A DNA stretch of 64,000 nucleotides from JAWWPY01 sp963822825 (GTDB lineage Bacteria > Actinomycetota > Actinomycetes > Streptosporangiales > Streptosporangiaceae), in assembly GCA_963822825.1 (NCBI GenBank), contig CAWGIW010000019.1:124001-188000 (forward strand), given 5' to 3'. Below, piece by piece: positions 54,382 to 62,314 of this stretch; the first letter of the stretch is position 1, and each line of letters starts with the position of its first letter. The notes beneath the pieces were generated by a model. It did not search any database. It saw only the letters and a program-made list of their open reading frames with translations, and was not told where the DNA came from. The position numbers and the translations under genes are program-made.

Positions 54382-54401
54382 GCTCCTACTGCGGTAGGAG
54401 C
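54382..54401. terminator. Hairpin at the hydrolase stop codon
   Basis: GCTCCTAC-TGCG-GTAGGAGC, an 8-bp perfect stem with tetraloop that spans the minus-strand stop (54386-54388). Likely transcription end for the three-gene operon 56001-54386; no U-tract. Confidence 0.5.
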
Positions 54402-55217
54402 TCGTGGAGCTTGGTGGCGAAGGCGCGGGGGGTTTTGCTGAAGCCGGCGTGGCCGCCCGGGAATTCGGTGAAAGGTCGGCCCGCGCGCTCGGCGATTGTC
54501 TTGCTGGCCTGGTACGGGTATTGATCTTTGCTCGCGTGTCCGGCGGCGAGGTGTACGGGGGCGGGCAGGGCGGCGATCGCGTCGAGGTCCGGGCTGTAGT
54601 CGATGAAGGAACGCATCTCGTGGGTGATGAAGAAGGCCAGGTCGCGTGCTGGGCCTAGGGTCGAGGCCAGGGCTAGGCGCAGTGCGGTCCGGGCGATCGG
54701 GTTGGGTGGGATCATGCCGTTGACGGTCATGAATTCCATGGCTGCCCGGCCTCCAGCCGTCGCGGGCCAGGGTGCGCTCGATGTGGTCGTAGGCGGTGGC
54801 GTAGTGCTCTGGGTCGGGTAGTGCCCGGATCAGCGGGGGCTCGTGGGCGATGAGGGTATCGACCAGGTTCGGGTGGCCTACGGCCAGGTCCAGGGCGATG
54901 ATAGCGCCGCCGCTGTTGCCGAATACGCAGGCGTGGGCGAAGCCGCTTGCTTCGATGATGGCGCGCGCGTCATCGCTTTGCTGGCCCATCACGAGATCCC
55001 CGGCTGGTGGTCCTGCTGCCAGGCGGCTGCCTGCGTTGCCGCGGCGGTCGTAGGTGAGCACGGTGTAGGTGGTGGCGAGGAGGCGGGCCACGGCCGTGTA
55101 GCGGGCTGCGTCTCCGCCGCCTCCAGAGATCATCAACAGTGCAGGTCCGCTCCCGCGCCGCTCGGCGTGCAGGCGGGCTCCGTCATTGTCCACGACCGTC
55201 GTGGTGTGCGCGTTCAT
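54386..55217 (-). CDS. Alpha/beta hydrolase, one frame change
   Basis: About 277 aa from the ATG at 55217. LLMISGGGGDAARY, nucleophile elbow FGNSGGAIIALDLA and LTYDRRGNAGSRLA, then after a frame change near 54750, EFMTVNGMIPPNPIARTAL and catalytic His in FTEFPGGHAGF. Hydrolase of unknown substrate. Overlaps the VOC stop by ATGA; last gene of a three-gene operon. Confidence 0.82.
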
Positions 55218-55594
55218 CGTGGTGTAGTCGCGGCTGGGGGTGTGATGACCTCGATCAGGTGTCCGTCCGGGGTGCGGAAGTACAGGCCCCCGGGGGCCAG
55301 GGGGTGGTCGAGGTGGCCGTTGGCCGGGTGGTTCGGGTCGTTGCCGTAGGGGATGGCGAGAGCGCGCAGGCGCTGGACGATGGCGTCGAACTCCTCGTCG
55401 TCGGCGAGGACGGCGATGTGTAGGGGCTCGCAGTGTTCGGCGGTGTAGGAGTCGATGGTGAGGTGGGGGTTGACATGTACGGGCGCGAAGTTGCGGTCCG
55501 GGCCGTCGTAGCCGGTGCCGAGGATGTGGGCGAGGTGGCGGGCGGCGTCCTCGCTGGCCTGGGCGGGTAGGCCGATGTGGTCGATGGTGATCAT
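55214..55594 (-). CDS. VOC (glyoxalase/dioxygenase-like) protein
   Basis: 126 aa. ITIDHIGLPAQASEDAARHL, LHIAVLADDEEFDAIVQRL and GGLYFRTPDGHLIEVITPP with His/Glu metal-ligand positions of the VOC fold. Overlaps both neighbours by 4 bases, so it is translationally coupled to the HTH gene before and the hydrolase after. Confidence 0.85.
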   Translation of the reverse strand: MITIDHIGLPAQASEDAARHLAHILGTGYDGPDRNFAPVHVNPHLTIDSYTAEHCEPLHIAVLADDEEFDAIVQRLRALAIPYGNDPNHPANGHLDHPLAPGGLYFRTPDGHLIEVITPPAATTPR

Positions 55595-56001
55595 TTCTGC
55601 GGTCCTTGGTGAGGGGTGTCCATGGTGGGGGTAAGCCCGGTAGCGGCGTGGACTTGCCGGATGTCGTCCTGGTCGTAGGCGGTGCGGATGCCTGAGATGG
55701 ACATGCCCGCCGCATCGGCCAGGTCGACCAGCCGGTAGGGGCGGGGGCGGGCGAATTCCCGCCCGTAGGCCAGCAGGCGCCGGGTGGCCGCCTCCAGTTC
55801 CAGGCGCTGGCGGCGCAGGCTGGCGAGCGTGGTCAGCAGCGGGTCCCCGCCGTGCGCTCCGGTGGCGGCGCCCGCCCGCAGCCGCTGGGCGATCACCTCG
55901 CGGCGCCGCGTCTGGTCCGTGCTGTCAGCGTGGGTGCAGGGGTCGGGTGGGTCGGCGGGTTGCGCGCTGACCAGAATGTCGGCGATCGTCTCGAAGTCCA
56001 T
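55591..56001 (-). CDS. Small HTH DNA-binding protein, likely operon regulator
   Basis: 136 aa from the ATG at 56001. A helical N-terminal/middle part (LLTTLASLRRQRLELEAATR) and a C-terminal HTH (YRLVDLADAAGMSISGIRTAY near residues 90-112). No known regulator family is certain. Its start lies 10 bases from a perfect palindrome (56012-56027), which suggests self-regulation. Confidence 0.6.
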   Translation of the reverse strand: MDFETIADILVSAQPADPPDPCTHADSTDQTRRREVIAQRLRAGAATGAHGGDPLLTTLASLRRQRLELEAATRRLLAYGREFARPRPYRLVDLADAAGMSISGIRTAYDQDDIRQVHAATGLTPTMDTPHQGPQK

Positions 56002-56011
56002 ATTACGATGG

Positions 56012-56027
56012 TCGCAAAAGTTTGCGA
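56012..56027. promoter_or_regulatory. Palindromic operator TCGCAAA-AG-TTTGCGA
   Basis: Perfect 7-bp arms separated by AG, directly upstream (10 bases) of the HTH-VOC-hydrolase operon start. Position overlapping the expected promoter fits repression by the HTH protein of the same operon (inference). Confidence 0.6.
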
Positions 56028-56314
56028 TTGGCGCAATAGATGTAGGTGCTCCCGTGCCGGGCACTCGGGTCGCGGCGACCGACCAGGCCAGGCGCGCGAT
56101 GTGGACTCTCCCGTCCGAGCGCGCCGGGTCCCAACGGGTGATGTTGACGAGACGGTGGCCGCGGGGTGGTGCGCGACACCGACCAGCCCTGGGCCGGCCC
56201 GCGTGGCTCCGGCTATCCCGAGCCACGCCCCTGATGGTGCCAGCCGACCCGAATTAAGACTCCCCGCACTACGCCGCCGTCAGACGCGCGTGGCGGGGAT
56301 CCCACCCGGCGCGG
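56028..56314. other. Gap between divergent genes
   Basis: Nothing beyond the operator is recognised. Several open frames on both strands look like GC-rich shadow sequence. Confidence 0.4.
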
Positions 56315-56665
56315 GTGATGCCTGACCCGAGCCCTTGGCCGAGCCTGCAAGTACGCCTGAAAGATGCTGATAAGGGAGGCCGTCATGACGTCGTTGGCAA
56401 CCTGCGGGCGCGGGGCTGGGGCGTGCTGATCCTCGGAATCCCGGAGCCAGCCCGTCTGGCTTGGCGGGCGCATAGCGGGCACAACGTAGTCGTGGTTGTG
56501 GTCGGACTGGCTGTGGCGGCGCGTCTTGCGCGTGATAACCGTACCTACGAGGCCGCGATCATCGCCGTGATCGCGGTCGCCGCCGTGGCGGCCCTCGGGC
56601 GAGCCAGCCAGGCTCGCTCGCTTGCGCGCCTGGCAGCTTGGGACAAACGCCGGACCAGCAGTTGA
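56315..56665 (+). CDS. Small hypothetical protein with hydrophobic segments
   Basis: 116 aa; start uncertain (GTG 56315 or ATG 56318). Central part VVVVVVGLAVAARLA and AAIIAVIAVAAVAALG suggests two membrane segments, with a basic C-terminus. No clear ribosome site. The IS1380 element begins seven bases after its stop, with target duplication just outside it. No family recognised. Confidence 0.4.
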   Translation: MMPDPSPWPSLQVRLKDADKGGRHDVVGNLRARGWGVLILGIPEPARLAWRAHSGHNVVVVVVGLAVAARLARDNRTYEAAIIAVIAVAAVAALGRASQARSLARLAAWDKRRTSS

Positions 56666-56671
56666 ACTAAG

Positions 56672-58386
56672 CCTCGATCCACCGTGTAAATAGGGCTGTG
56701 TTTGGGCGCGTCAACGCGAAAGGTGCCCTCTGAACTGGGACGATGGGAGTTACTGAAGCTTCCACGTTCCGAGCGGAGAGGACACCTCGCAGGTGCGATT
56801 GTTACACGGGCTGGCGAAGACGTGCGCGACGTTTGATGACCCGAATCTCGTGTCGCGGGCGGGCCTGGTCCCGGTGATGGCCCTGGCGCAGCGGGCCGGC
56901 CTGGGCGGCCTGATCGAAGCGCATGTCGCGATCGGCCGTGCGTGCGGGGTGAACGCGCATCTCAAGGTGGCGTGCCTGGCTGCCGGGATGATCGCTGGTG
57001 CGGACAGCATCGATGATATGGACGTGCTGCGGCACGGCGCGATGCCCACGCTGTTCGGCGGGATCCGCGCCCCGTCCACGCTGGGCTCGTTCCTGCGCTC
57101 GTTCACCTGGGGGAATGTGCTCCAGGTGGAGAAGGTGCGCCGGCTGCTGCTGGCAGACCTGGCCCGCCGCACCCCGCTGCTGCCCGGCAAAGACAGTGTG
57201 GCGTTCATCGATATCGACTCCATGCAAAAACGCGTCTACGGGCATAAGAAGCAGGGCGCGGCGTTCGGCCATACGAAAATCCAGGGCAAGAGCCTGCTGG
57301 TCCGTGGCCTGAATGCGCTGGCAGCCGTGATCAGCACGCCGCTGGCCGCGCCGGTGATCGCCGCCACCCGGCTGCGCGGCGGCAGCGCCGCGTCCTCCCG
57401 CGGTGCCGCCAGCTTCGCCGCGGTCTCGGTCAGCACTGCCCGCGCCACCGGGTGCACCGGGACCCTGGTCGTGCGGACGGACTCGGCGTTCTACTCCGCG
57501 GCGTTCACCGGCGCCGTGCGCCAGGCCGGGGCTTACTTCTCCGTCACGGCACCGATGAACCCCTCGGTCAAGGCGGCGATCGCCGGCATCCCCGAAACTG
57601 CCTGGACAGCGATCCGCTACCCCCGGGCGATCTGGGATGACCAGCTGCGCTGCTGGATCTCCGACGCCGAGGTCGCCGAGGTGGAATACACGGCGTTCGC
57701 CTCGAAGAAAGACCAGGCCATCACCGCCCGGCTGATCGTCCGCCGGGTCAAAGACCTCAACCGCACAGCCGCCCCGGGCCAGGACGAGCTGTTCCCTGCC
57801 TGGCGTTACCACGCCGTGTTCACCGACTCGCCATTCGAGCTGGTCCAGGCGGAGGAACAGCACCGTGACCACGCCCAGGCCGAGCAGGTGTTCGCCGACC
57901 TGACCGACGGGCCCCTGGCCCATCTGCCCTCCGGCTCGTTTCCCGCGAACGCGGCCTGGCTGGCCTGCGCCGCCATCGCGCACAACCTGCTGCGCGCCGC
58001 CGGATCCCTGGCCAGCCTCACCTGCGCCAAGGCCAGAGCCGCCACCCTGCGCCGCGACCTCATCAACATCGCCGCCCGGACCGCCCGCCACGGCCGCGGC
58101 CACATCACCATCCACCTGCCAGAAGGCTGGCACCGCGACCAGGAATGGATGAACCTCTTCGAAGCCGCCTGCGGCCCACCCGCACAGACGGCCTGACCAG
58201 CCCAGACCCGGTCACCCGCACTTCACACGGCCCCTGACGGCCACCCCATCCCAGCCCGGCACGAGGACCTGGACAAGCCGCAGAACAAGCCAGCGGCGGG
58301 AAACCCGCGCCCGGCAACACCACCGAGATCACCGTCAGCTGGAAAGCACGCAGCCCAAGAGTCAGAATTCACGCGGTGGATCGAGG
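56672..58386 (+). mobile_element. IS1380-family insertion sequence, complete
   Basis: 1715 bp. Terminal inverted repeats CCTCGATCCACCGTGTAAAT (56672-56691) and CCTCGATCCACCGCGTGAAT (reverse complement of 58367-58386) match at 18 of 20. The element is flanked by CTAAG at 56667-56671 and 58387-58391, a 5-bp direct repeat, consistent with target-site duplication. One full transposase gene inside; 190 bases of non-coding sequence follow it. Apparently recent and intact. Confidence 0.92.
56793..58196 (+). CDS. IS1380-family transposase
   Basis: 467 aa from a GTG at 56793 behind GGAGAGGA. DDE-type: first Asp in DSVAFIDIDSMQKRVYG, second in LVVRTDSAFYSAAFTG, and the C-terminal Glu region EQVFADLTDGPLAHLPSG and FPANAAWLACAAIAHNLLR. 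Full length for the family with no frame breaks, so likely functional. Confidence 0.93.
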   Translation: MRLLHGLAKTCATFDDPNLVSRAGLVPVMALAQRAGLGGLIEAHVAIGRACGVNAHLKVACLAAGMIAGADSIDDMDVLRHGAMPTLFGGIRAPSTLGSFLRSFTWGNVLQVEKVRRLLLADLARRTPLLPGKDSVAFIDIDSMQKRVYGHKKQGAAFGHTKIQGKSLLVRGLNALAAVISTPLAAPVIAATRLRGGSAASSRGAASFAAVSVSTARATGCTGTLVVRTDSAFYSAAFTGAVRQAGAYFSVTAPMNPSVKAAIAGIPETAWTAIRYPRAIWDDQLRCWISDAEVAEVEYTAFASKKDQAITARLIVRRVKDLNRTAAPGQDELFPAWRYHAVFTDSPFELVQAEEQHRDHAQAEQVFADLTDGPLAHLPSGSFPANAAWLACAAIAHNLLRAAGSLASLTCAKARAATLRRDLINIAARTARHGRGHITIHLPEGWHRDQEWMNLFEAACGPPAQTA

Positions 58387-58416
58387 CTAAGCAGGCTCAA
58401 GACCCGGCCAGCTTAG

Positions 58417-58913
58417 CCAGCGGTCCCGTTTGGTGATCCTTCGCACGCGGCGGAATGGCTGTCCGCCATTTCCGTGTTCGGCGGGAGCATCGCGCTGCTC
58501 GCCGTCCTGGGCAGGCGCGCCCGCCGGTGCGGCGGGCCGCCGTTTTTGCCATGGCGGCGGCATTCGCCTGGGCCCTGATGGCAACGTTCCTCAAGACGGT
58601 GACCGAGACCCTGACCACATTCGGTATTAGTGGCGTGCTCACCCGGTGGCCTGTGTATGCGCTCACCGCGGCCGCGGTGACCGGCACGCTGCTCGAGCAG
58701 TCCGCTCTGCACGTCGGGCCGTTGAGCGTGTCACAGCCGGTTCTGGTGATCGTCAACCCGTTCGCGGCCATCGTCTTGAGCATCTGGCGGGTTCGATGAG
58801 CGCTTCACCGACAGCCCGGCGAAGATCGCCATCGCCGTCGGGGCATTCGCGCTCATGGCCGCCGGGTCACCGTGCTGACGCGGACAGCGCCGGCGTCGTG
58901 GTGGGAGCCATGA
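58417..58913 (+). pseudogene. DMT/EamA-type transporter remnant
   Basis: Pieces in different frames: EWLSAISVFGGSIALLAVLG, then AMAAAFAWALMATFLKTVTE with LSVSQPVLVIVNPFAAIVLS, then ERFTDSPAKIAIAVGAFALM. Together they resemble the C-terminal half of a 10-helix drug/metabolite transporter. The N-terminal half is absent; a stop at 58414-58416 precedes it and the IS ends 30 bases to the left. At least three frame changes. Confidence 0.7.
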
Positions 58914-58921
58914 TGGGCTGC

Positions 58922-58955
58922 CGGGTGGCCAACCGCGTACGCGGCTGGCCACCCG
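58922..58955. terminator. Strong bidirectional hairpin
   Basis: CGGGTGGCCA and TGGCCACCCG enclose a second palindrome CCGCGTACGCGG with one A/C mismatch between them, 34 bases in all. It sits between the transporter remnant (plus) and the arabinofuranosidase stop (minus, 58978), an ideal shared terminator. Confidence 0.75.
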
Positions 58956-58977
58956 ACTCACTCAGGGGCCGGTTAGG

Positions 58978-60438
58978 TTAAGGCAGCGTCCATTTCTGAT
59001 TGCTGCCGCCGTTGCAGGTGTACAGGATGAGCTGCGTCCCGTTGGTGGTATTGGAGGCGGGATCATCGAGGCATTTGCCGGAGGCTGGATTGACCAGCTC
59101 CCCGTTCTCAGCTTCCCATTGCTGGTTGGCGCCCCCGTTGCACGTCCACAACTCGATGAGGGTGCCGTTGGAGTAGTTGGCGCCGGTGATGTCCATGCAG
59201 CCGCCATCGATCGTGAGGGTGCCGTTGCTGTTGACGGTCCAGTTCTGCGCAGCGGTGTTGCCGTCGCACGTCCAGATCTGCACCTTGTTGCCGTTGGTGC
59301 TGCTGCCGTTGTTGTTGTCCACGCAATCGGAGCTGCTGAGACCGGACACGATCGTCCCGGTCGCGCCGGTGGCGGTGGATGTCGTGTAGCCGACCGAGAC
59401 GATATTGGCCTGGACCGCGCTTTCGGTAGCGGCCGACGGATACCCGGAGGTCATCACGCCTTCGTAGAAGGTGCCGGCGGAACTCTTGCTGTTGTCGCCG
59501 CCGATGCCGAGTATGATCGCCCCCTCCTTGTGCATCGGGTTGTAGCCGGAGGGACGGACGCCGCTCCAGAACGTTGACAGGCCGCCGGACTGGGCGTTGC
59601 CGCCCAGGATGGCCCACTGGTTCGGCTCGCCCTCGACCATGGCGGTGGTGAACCGGTCGGCGATGGTCGGATCGCCTGAGTTCAGGCCCGCATTCACGCC
59701 GGAGAACAGGCCATTCTCCATGTCGGCCATGATCCACGGCCCGTTGCCCGAACCGAAGCCCCAGGTCTTCTCGGTGCCGAAGTAGATCGCTTCCATGTGG
59801 CCCGACCCGTTGTCGTCGTTGTTGGTCTCGGCATTGCCGTAGTCGAAGCAGCAGCCGTTGTTGACGTGGGTGCCGTCAAAGATCGCGTACTCGCCTTCGG
59901 CGGTGTCGCCGGTCGAGATGCCCGAGGTGCTGTCGTCGCGGTATCCGGTGCCCGGGGCCACGTACACGCCGTAGACCTTGTGGCCGCCGGCCGTGGTCGG
60001 GGCCGCGGTCGCGTTCGCGAGGTTGTCGGGGCCGCCGGCCGCCCCGCCCGCAGGCGCATCGGTGAGGTTGTTGCCGTGACCGGACTGGTCGTAGATCTCG
60101 GTGATCGTGCACGTGGTGCCCGCGCAGAACGAGTCCTGCGCCGCGGCGTTGGCGTAGCCGCCCGCGCTCAGCGTTGAGATGTTCGTGGTGGCACCGTCCG
60201 ACGCGCGCTTGACCTGGTACAACGACCCGTTGTAACTGGCATACAGGGCGCGTGTGGTGCTGTGCGCGGCCACGCATGGCGTGCCGGCGGACGCGTAGAT
60301 GTCACACGGCAGCGTCGCCGCCGCGGCCGGCGGCGTACCCCCGGCGACTAGGGCGCCGACGGCGAGCGTCAATGCCCCGCCCAGGAGGAGCAATGCCCGC
60401 CCGAGGGACAGAAGTGGTGACCGGAGGGTCATGTGCAT
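58978..60438 (-). CDS. Secreted alpha-L-arabinofuranosidase (GH54) with ricin-B lectin domain
   Basis: 486 aa. Signal peptide of about 40 residues ending AAAATLP. GH54 catalytic domain (PCDIYASAGTPCVAAHSTTR, CCFDYGNAE, GHMEAIYFGTEK, IGGDNSKSSAGTFYEG). In the fungal GH54 enzymes the Glu of HMEAIY is the nucleophile, the Asp of GGDNS the acid/base, and CC a vicinal disulfide; all are present. C-terminal residues 355-486 are a ricin-type lectin with QNW, QQW and QKW repeats. Releases arabinose from arabinan or arabinoxylan outside the cell. LacI-type operators lie upstream. Confidence 0.92.
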   Translation of the reverse strand: MHMTLRSPLLSLGRALLLLGGALTLAVGALVAGGTPPAAAATLPCDIYASAGTPCVAAHSTTRALYASYNGSLYQVKRASDGATTNISTLSAGGYANAAAQDSFCAGTTCTITEIYDQSGHGNNLTDAPAGGAAGGPDNLANATAAPTTAGGHKVYGVYVAPGTGYRDDSTSGISTGDTAEGEYAIFDGTHVNNGCCFDYGNAETNNDDNGSGHMEAIYFGTEKTWGFGSGNGPWIMADMENGLFSGVNAGLNSGDPTIADRFTTAMVEGEPNQWAILGGNAQSGGLSTFWSGVRPSGYNPMHKEGAIILGIGGDNSKSSAGTFYEGVMTSGYPSAATESAVQANIVSVGYTTSTATGATGTIVSGLSSSDCVDNNNGSSTNGNKVQIWTCDGNTAAQNWTVNSNGTLTIDGGCMDITGANYSNGTLIELWTCNGGANQQWEAENGELVNPASGKCLDDPASNTTNGTQLILYTCNGGSNQKWTLP

Positions 60439-60669
60439 GCCTGCCTTTCCTTATCCGAGGCTCCGTCGCTGGTCGGATTGGCCGTTGCGGGTCTGTTGGG
60501 CGACCAGGGCGCTGCTGGCGCCCGGGCACAGGCGGCACTGCACATCGGTGATGGTGCGGTTGGCGTTGAGCTGCTGTTGCTGGTCGGCTCCGCCGTACCG
60601 GGCCAGGCCTCCGCCTGGGGGGGCTCGGTCTGTTCCGCTTGTTACGGGCGTCCGCCCACCGCGGCCCGC
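60439..60669. other. Leader region of the arabinofuranosidase gene
   Basis: Between the gene start and the short leader ORF. No convincing gene on either strand; open frames read as shadow sequence. Confidence 0.4.
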
Positions 60670-60717
60670 TCACCCGGTGTGCTGCCGCCTCAGCGGATTC
60701 CTGTGCTGCCGTGCCAC
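60670..60717 (-). CDS. 15-codon ORF with near-ideal ribosome site
   Basis: GTG at 60717, preceded by AAGGAGGG five to six bases upstream, encodes ARQHRNPLRRQHTG after the start residue and stops at 60670-60672. It lies between the LacI-type operators and the arabinofuranosidase gene. It may be a leader peptide or the remnant start of a lost gene. Confidence 0.35.
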   Translation of the reverse strand: MARQHRNPLRRQHTG

Positions 60718-60789
60718 TGAAGCCCTCCTTCCTCGGCTGCGTCCGCGTGCCGCTGGCCCAGCGGCCGGGCTGGCGTCAGGCACACGGAT

Positions 60790-60801
60790 GTTAGCGCTAA
60801 C
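60790..60801. promoter_or_regulatory. LacI-type operator GTTAGCGCTAAC
   Basis: A perfect 12-bp palindrome with the central AGCGCT typical of LacI-family operators in actinomycete glycoside-hydrolase promoters. A related half-site GGGTTAGCGCC occurs at about 60880. Likely controls the GH54 gene; the cognate regulator is not in the window. Confidence 0.75.
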
Positions 60802-60848
60802 TCGTCGCCTGTAGCCTTGGACCGGGATCCAGGGCCAGGAAGCACCGT

Positions 60849-60868
60849 TATTGTGAGCGCTCACAATA
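60849..60868. promoter_or_regulatory. Ideal lac-like operator
   Basis: TATTGTGAGCGCTCACAATA is a perfect 20-bp palindrome and contains the symmetric lac operator core ATTGTGAGCGCTCACAAT. It is 47 bases from the GTTAGCGCTAAC site. Two sites with LacI-family signatures suggest cooperative repression or two regulators. Confidence 0.8.
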
Positions 60869-61119
60869 GGTCCGTCAATGGGTTAGCGCCCCCGGCTTAC
60901 CCAGTTTCCCGGCCAGCACGGCTACCTGGCGCGACGCCTGATCGCGGCGGCCCGATCCGGTGAAAATTCCATTCCGCCGCTGACCGGCTTACCGGGGCGG
61001 GCCAGCGGCAGCTTCCCTGCCTGTGCTGGGCTTCATTCGGTCGGCGATGGGGATGAGTACGGTGCCGGAGAACAAAAGGGGCGCCAGGCCCAGAGAACCT
61101 GTCCGGACGGCAATGGAGC
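60869..61119. other. Intergenic region before the NTF2-like gene
   Basis: 250 bases without a convincing gene; one LacI-type half-site near 60880. May contain the promoter of the plus-strand gene at 61120. Confidence 0.4.
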
Positions 61120-61953
61120 ATGGGGGTTGAGATGCCGTGGTTTCCGGACTTCACCAGTGCCGTGGAGCTGGCCCGCAGGCAGACTCGCGCCGCAGGTCAG
61201 GCTGATCCGGTTGGGCAGTACTTCACCGCTCTGCGCGAAGGTGACATCCACGCTCTGGAGACTGTGTGGCCGGGCGAGGTGGTGATCTACGATCCTCGCG
61301 CGGGCGAGGTCCGCGGCCACAAACAGCTGCGGCGGTTCGTCAGCCGGAATCAGCTCTGGCTGACTGAGCGCCATGCCCGTATCGAGATCGTGGCCGCTAC
61401 GTCGGCCGGCGGGCGGGCCGTGGTCGAATTCCTGGCGCATCTGCCCGGCGACGAGCGGGAAGTCGCTTGGCCGGTGGCGGTGGTCGCCGAATCACCCGAC
61501 GATTGGTCGGTGGTGTTCCGTACCTACTGCAGCCAATGGCCGGTCGACGGACGGCGCCACGTCAGGCCGCCCATACTCAAGCCCGGGGACGCCCACCCCG
61601 GTGATGTCGTCGGCCGCTACCAGGCCGCGCTGGACGCTGGTGACGCCGGCGCAATAGTGAGCGCTTTCGCGCCGGATGGGTACTTCCATGAGCCCATCGG
61701 CCCGCACTACGCCCACCGCGGCACCCGAGAGCTCCGCTCGTTCTTCACCACGTGCTTCAGCGTCGGCGGCGGCATCGGCCTCCAGCACTGCACCGTGACC
61801 GACGACGGTGTGCGCTGCGCCCTGGAATACAACTGCGTCCGGTGGGGCAGCCACGACCTGCCGCCCCAGGCGGGAATCGGGGTCTACGAGCGCGGGACGG
61901 ATGGACTGTTGGCCGCTGCCCGCGTCTACGACGACGTCGAAGCACCCGTGTAG
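61120..61953 (+). CDS. Tandem NTF2/SnoaL-fold protein
   Basis: 277 aa (start at 61120 or 61132). Two NTF2-like domains in series: YFTALREGDIHALETVWPGE with VVIYDPRAGEVRGHKQLRRF, and YQAALDAGDAGAIVSAFAPD with PIGPHYAHRGTRELRSFF. Each has the conical-fold pattern of SnoaL-type proteins that bind small hydrophobic ligands or isomerise them. Substrate unknown. Stands alone. Confidence 0.82.
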   Translation: MGVEMPWFPDFTSAVELARRQTRAAGQADPVGQYFTALREGDIHALETVWPGEVVIYDPRAGEVRGHKQLRRFVSRNQLWLTERHARIEIVAATSAGGRAVVEFLAHLPGDEREVAWPVAVVAESPDDWSVVFRTYCSQWPVDGRRHVRPPILKPGDAHPGDVVGRYQAALDAGDAGAIVSAFAPDGYFHEPIGPHYAHRGTRELRSFFTTCFSVGGGIGLQHCTVTDDGVRCALEYNCVRWGSHDLPPQAGIGVYERGTDGLLAAARVYDDVEAPV

Positions 61954-62031
61954 CTGGCTCCTGATCAACCATCAGCCGTTCCGTGGCGGCCAGGCCACCG
62001 GGGACCCGGCACGCCGGTGTCATAGGCGGTG

Positions 62032-62274
62032 TCAGCCGGTCTGGTCATCGCCCCGCGCCGGTCGGGTGGCTTCGGCCGGGCTGCTGGTACGGGGACGCCC
62101 GCGGGGCCGCATCTGTCCCGCATGCCCGGGCAGCCGTCCGGCGTCGGCGAGGGCGCGGCGCAGCAGGAACTCGATCTGGGCGTTAGTGCTGCGCAGTTCG
62201 TCGGCGGCCCACCGGGCCAGGGCGTCGTGAACGGCTGGGTCGAGGCGCAGCAGGACGCTTTTGCGTTCGCTCAC
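62032..62274 (-). CDS. Ribbon-helix-helix (Arc-like) DNA-binding protein
   Basis: 80 aa from the GTG at 62274. SERKSVLLRLDPAVHDALAR followed by RSTNAQIEFLLRRAL is a typical RHH dimer. A basic/Pro tail follows. It lies 40 bases after the SPFH gene in the same direction; likely cotranscribed and possibly regulates it through the palindromes at 63282-63297. Confidence 0.82.
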   Translation of the reverse strand: MSERKSVLLRLDPAVHDALARWAADELRSTNAQIEFLLRRALADAGRLPGHAGQMRPRGRPRTSSPAEATRPARGDDQTG

Positions 62275-62314
62275 CGCGTCACCGTGCCTGCCGTCACCGT
62301 TACCCTGCCTGGCG

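Noticed and set aside
54150..54524. Plus-strand 124-codon gene
   Set aside because: More than half lies antisense to the conserved hydrolase gene; only the first signal-like segment is plausible, so it is mentioned as a doubtful ORF and not as a gene.
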